DNA of 6,732 nucleotides from CBCPMX01 sp965120355 (GTDB lineage Bacteria > Bacillota > Clostridia > Oscillospirales > Oscillospiraceae). The notes beneath the pieces are model-generated. The model was not told the DNA's origin, did not search any database, and saw only the letters and a list, made by a program, of their open reading frames with translations. Where the stretch lies: NCBI GenBank assembly GCA_965120355.1, contig CBCPMX010000100.1, forward strand, positions 1 through 6,732, read 5' to 3'. The translations under genes and the position numbers were made by a program. Positions 5,337 through 6,732 of the stretch are shown in pieces (within the stretch, counting starts at the first letter, position 1; each line of letters starts with the position of its first letter).

Positions 5337-6732
5337 AGATTCTCCCCCTCCATCATGATCTGCTCCTTCAGGTGGTTCAGTGTCACCTTGGTCTCCGCCG
5401 TGGTCTCACCCAGAAGAAAGGCAATCTGCTGCGCGACGCTCATCTGTTTGTCAATGACCTTCTGGGCCATTTCCGCACTGCGCAGCCGCTGTTCATACAG
5501 GGCAGTTTCATAAGCCTCCTTCTCGGACACATCCTGGAACACCCCCAGGGCCACCCCCTGAGCCTTGACAAAGACAAAGCTGGCCTCCACAGGAATTTTA
5601 GCATCGCCAATTTCTGTGCGTTTGTGCTTAATCTCCATGCCCATGTCCAGCACATACTGGAAATCTGTGGGGTCCATAATCTCAAAGATGTACATGCCAA
5701 TGGCCGCTTCCCGCGCCAGCTTGAACGCCGCGCAGGCCGCCTTGTTAAACTCCACAATCTTCTGATCTTCGTCCACAATGATAATCATCATGGGAATCTC
5801 GTCAAAGACGTAGTTTGTAATGCTCTCCGCCCTGCGGCGCAGTGCCGTCAGGCACATGCTCAGCTCCGCCTTTTTCTTCAGCACGGCGATGGCTTTCTTC
5901 CGGCAGGTGGGATAGCCGCAGGCGCCGCAGTTGAGCTGCCATTCGGGGTTTTCCAGTCCCATGCAGTAGAGCATATAGCGGATCTCTTCTTCCGTCGGCT
6001 CCGTCTCTTCCATGGGGTGGGCGATGACGGGGCGGGCCATGGCCACGCCCTGGGTGTTGAAATAGGGCGTCTTGTCGTGGGTCTGCACATATTCTTCAAT
6101 TTGCAGAATTGACTGGAACTTACACCGCCCCGACTTGACCCGGCTGGATCCGTTGATACAGCCGCTGCGGCAGGCGCTCATCTCCACAATGGTGTGTTCA
6201 ATTTTGCCGGCGCGAATGGAGTCCAGCATTTCCACGCAATCATCGATGCCGCTGACGGCAATTTTTCGGTAGTTATGATCGGTGCCAAAATAGTCGATAC
6301 ACTGCAAAAGGCCGCCGCTGATGGGATACAGCTGCCCCACGCCGCCGCCGTCAGACAGCAGCGGTTCTTCGTCTTCCTGCAGCGGATCCACGCCGGCTTC
6401 CCGCAGCCAGTCCAACAGCTCGTCAATGCTGAGCACCGCATTGACCTCCGTACTGTGGCGCACATCCTTGGCTTCGTCATACCGGGCGATGCAGGAGCCC
6501 ACATAGACCACCGCAGCGCTGGTGAAGTCCTTTTTCAGCATCCGCCCCAGAACAATCATCGGCGACGCCAGGGGCGTCAACTGATCGCACAGATCGGGAT
6601 AATACTTCTCGAATAAATTGCACACTGCCGGGCAGAAGGAAAGGCAAATATTTTTCATCCGCCCCTCTTTGGCCAGCCGGTAATACTCCGACGCCACGGC
6701 GGCGGCGGACTCCGAGACGTCAGCCACATCCC
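5333..6732 (-). CDS. Sensory-type [FeFe]-hydrogenase with Fe-S and PAS domains (HydS-like), 5' end outside window
   Basis: Putative cytoplasmic H2/redox sensor. The frame is open to the window edge, so the N-terminus (probably ferredoxin-type clusters) is missing. A GTG at 6727 has no ribosome site visible and is not taken as the start; residues are numbered from it. Residues ~24-235 form the H-cluster domain: L1 has Ser30-Phe31-Cys32-Pro33, L2 has Cys79-x2-Arg82-x2-Glu85, L3 has Glu182 then Cys186-x3-Cys190. All four H-cluster cysteines are thus present. Phe31 replaces the proton-relay Cys of the catalytic TSCCP motif, and Arg82 replaces the usual Lys. Residues 267-292 hold a C-x2-C-x4-C-x16-C motif of the 4Fe-4S type found in RnfB-like proteins. 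Residues ~303-402 are PAS-like, followed by a likely coiled coil. No kinase domain follows. The TGA overlaps the phosphatase ATG by 4 bp, so the phosphatase is the likely output. This matches known group C (sensory) hydrogenases; the ligand and partner are inferred. Confidence 0.9.
   Translation of the reverse strand, partial: DVADVSESAAAVASEYYRLAKEGRMKNICLSFCPAVCNLFEKYYPDLCDQLTPLASPMIVLGRMLKKDFTSAAVVYVGSCIARYDEAKDVRHSTEVNAVLSIDELLDWLREAGVDPLQEDEEPLLSDGGGVGQLYPISGGLLQCIDYFGTDHNYRKIAVSGIDDCVEMLDSIRAGKIEHTIVEMSACRSGCINGSSRVKSGRCKFQSILQIEEYVQTHDKTPYFNTQGVAMARPVIAHPMEETEPTEEEIRYMLYCMGLENPEWQLNCGACGYPTCRKKAIAVLKKKAELSMCLTALRRRAESITNYVFDEIPMMIIIVDEDQKIVEFNKAACAAFKLAREAAIGMYIFEIMDPTDFQYVLDMGMEIKHKRTEIGDAKIPVEASFVFVKAQGVALGVFQDVSEKEAYETALYEQRLRSAEMAQKVIDKQMSVAQQIAFLLGETTAETKVTLNHLKEQIMMEGENL
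5341..5350 (-). promoter_or_regulatory. Ribosome binding site of the phosphatase gene, inside the upstream gene
   Basis: The minus strand reads GAGGGGGAGA four bases before the ATG at 5336, within the last codons of the hydrogenase-like gene. Together with the 4-bp ATGA overlap it supports this start and coupled translation of the two proteins. Confidence 0.6.

Noticed and set aside
5372..6112. Plus-strand frame of 246 codons antisense to the hydrogenase-like gene
   Set aside because: It mirrors the PAS and Fe-S coding region, is His/Leu-rich, and has no ribosome site or domain.
1..6732. tRNA, rRNA, CRISPR array, insertion sequence or phage attachment site
   Set aside because: No cloverleaf-like segment, direct-repeat array, transposase frame or terminal inverted repeats were seen on either strand. 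The genes are packed and codirectional.

Overview
The window looks like chromosomal DNA from a high-GC, strictly anaerobic Firmicute of the Clostridia, probably a gut Oscillospiraceae/Ruminococcaceae-type bacterium. The evidence is a sensory-type [FeFe]-hydrogenase, SLH-domain surface proteins, SpoIIE-type phosphatase signalling, strong AGGAGG ribosome sites and GC-rich codons with AT-rich promoter gaps. The genus is inference. All five genes lie on the minus strand, so transcription runs from high to low coordinates.

Region 1 (6732 to 4167) is a two-gene, translationally coupled unit. The first gene, cut by the window edge, encodes the H-cluster domain of an [FeFe]-hydrogenase followed by a C-x2-C-x4-C-x16-C iron-sulfur domain, a PAS domain and a probable coiled coil. 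Its TGA overlaps the ATG of a SpoIIE/PP2C-type phosphatase with a C-terminal domain I do not recognise. This is the layout of a putative H2- or redox-sensing hydrogenase that signals through a phosphatase. All four H-cluster cysteines are present, but the proton-relay cysteine is replaced by Phe.

Region 2 (3997 to 3453) is a single NimA-like flavin-binding split-barrel protein (pyridoxamine 5'-phosphate oxidase superfamily), closed by a strong, probably bidirectional terminator.

Region 3 (3394 to 1131) is a 732-residue secreted protein with a signal peptide, a long beta-helix-like repetitive body and C-terminal SLH modules for cell-wall attachment. A perfect 14-bp palindrome lies just upstream of its ribosome site, and a perfect 12-bp terminator hairpin follows it.

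Region 4 (947 to 1) begins with a good extended -10 promoter and a gene for an exported SLH plus 5'-nucleotidase-like metallophosphatase. That gene is interrupted by an in-frame TAG while the reading frame continues to the window edge. The same domain has GNND where the family usually has GNH(D/E). It is either a nonsense-mutated gene, a sequencing error or, less likely, a readthrough case.

The first pair is an intracellular signalling module. The last two genes encode cell-surface proteins with their own signals. No RNA genes, mobile elements or CRISPR arrays were seen. The most notable unit is the sensory hydrogenase and phosphatase pair, a known type of arrangement whose target here is not visible.
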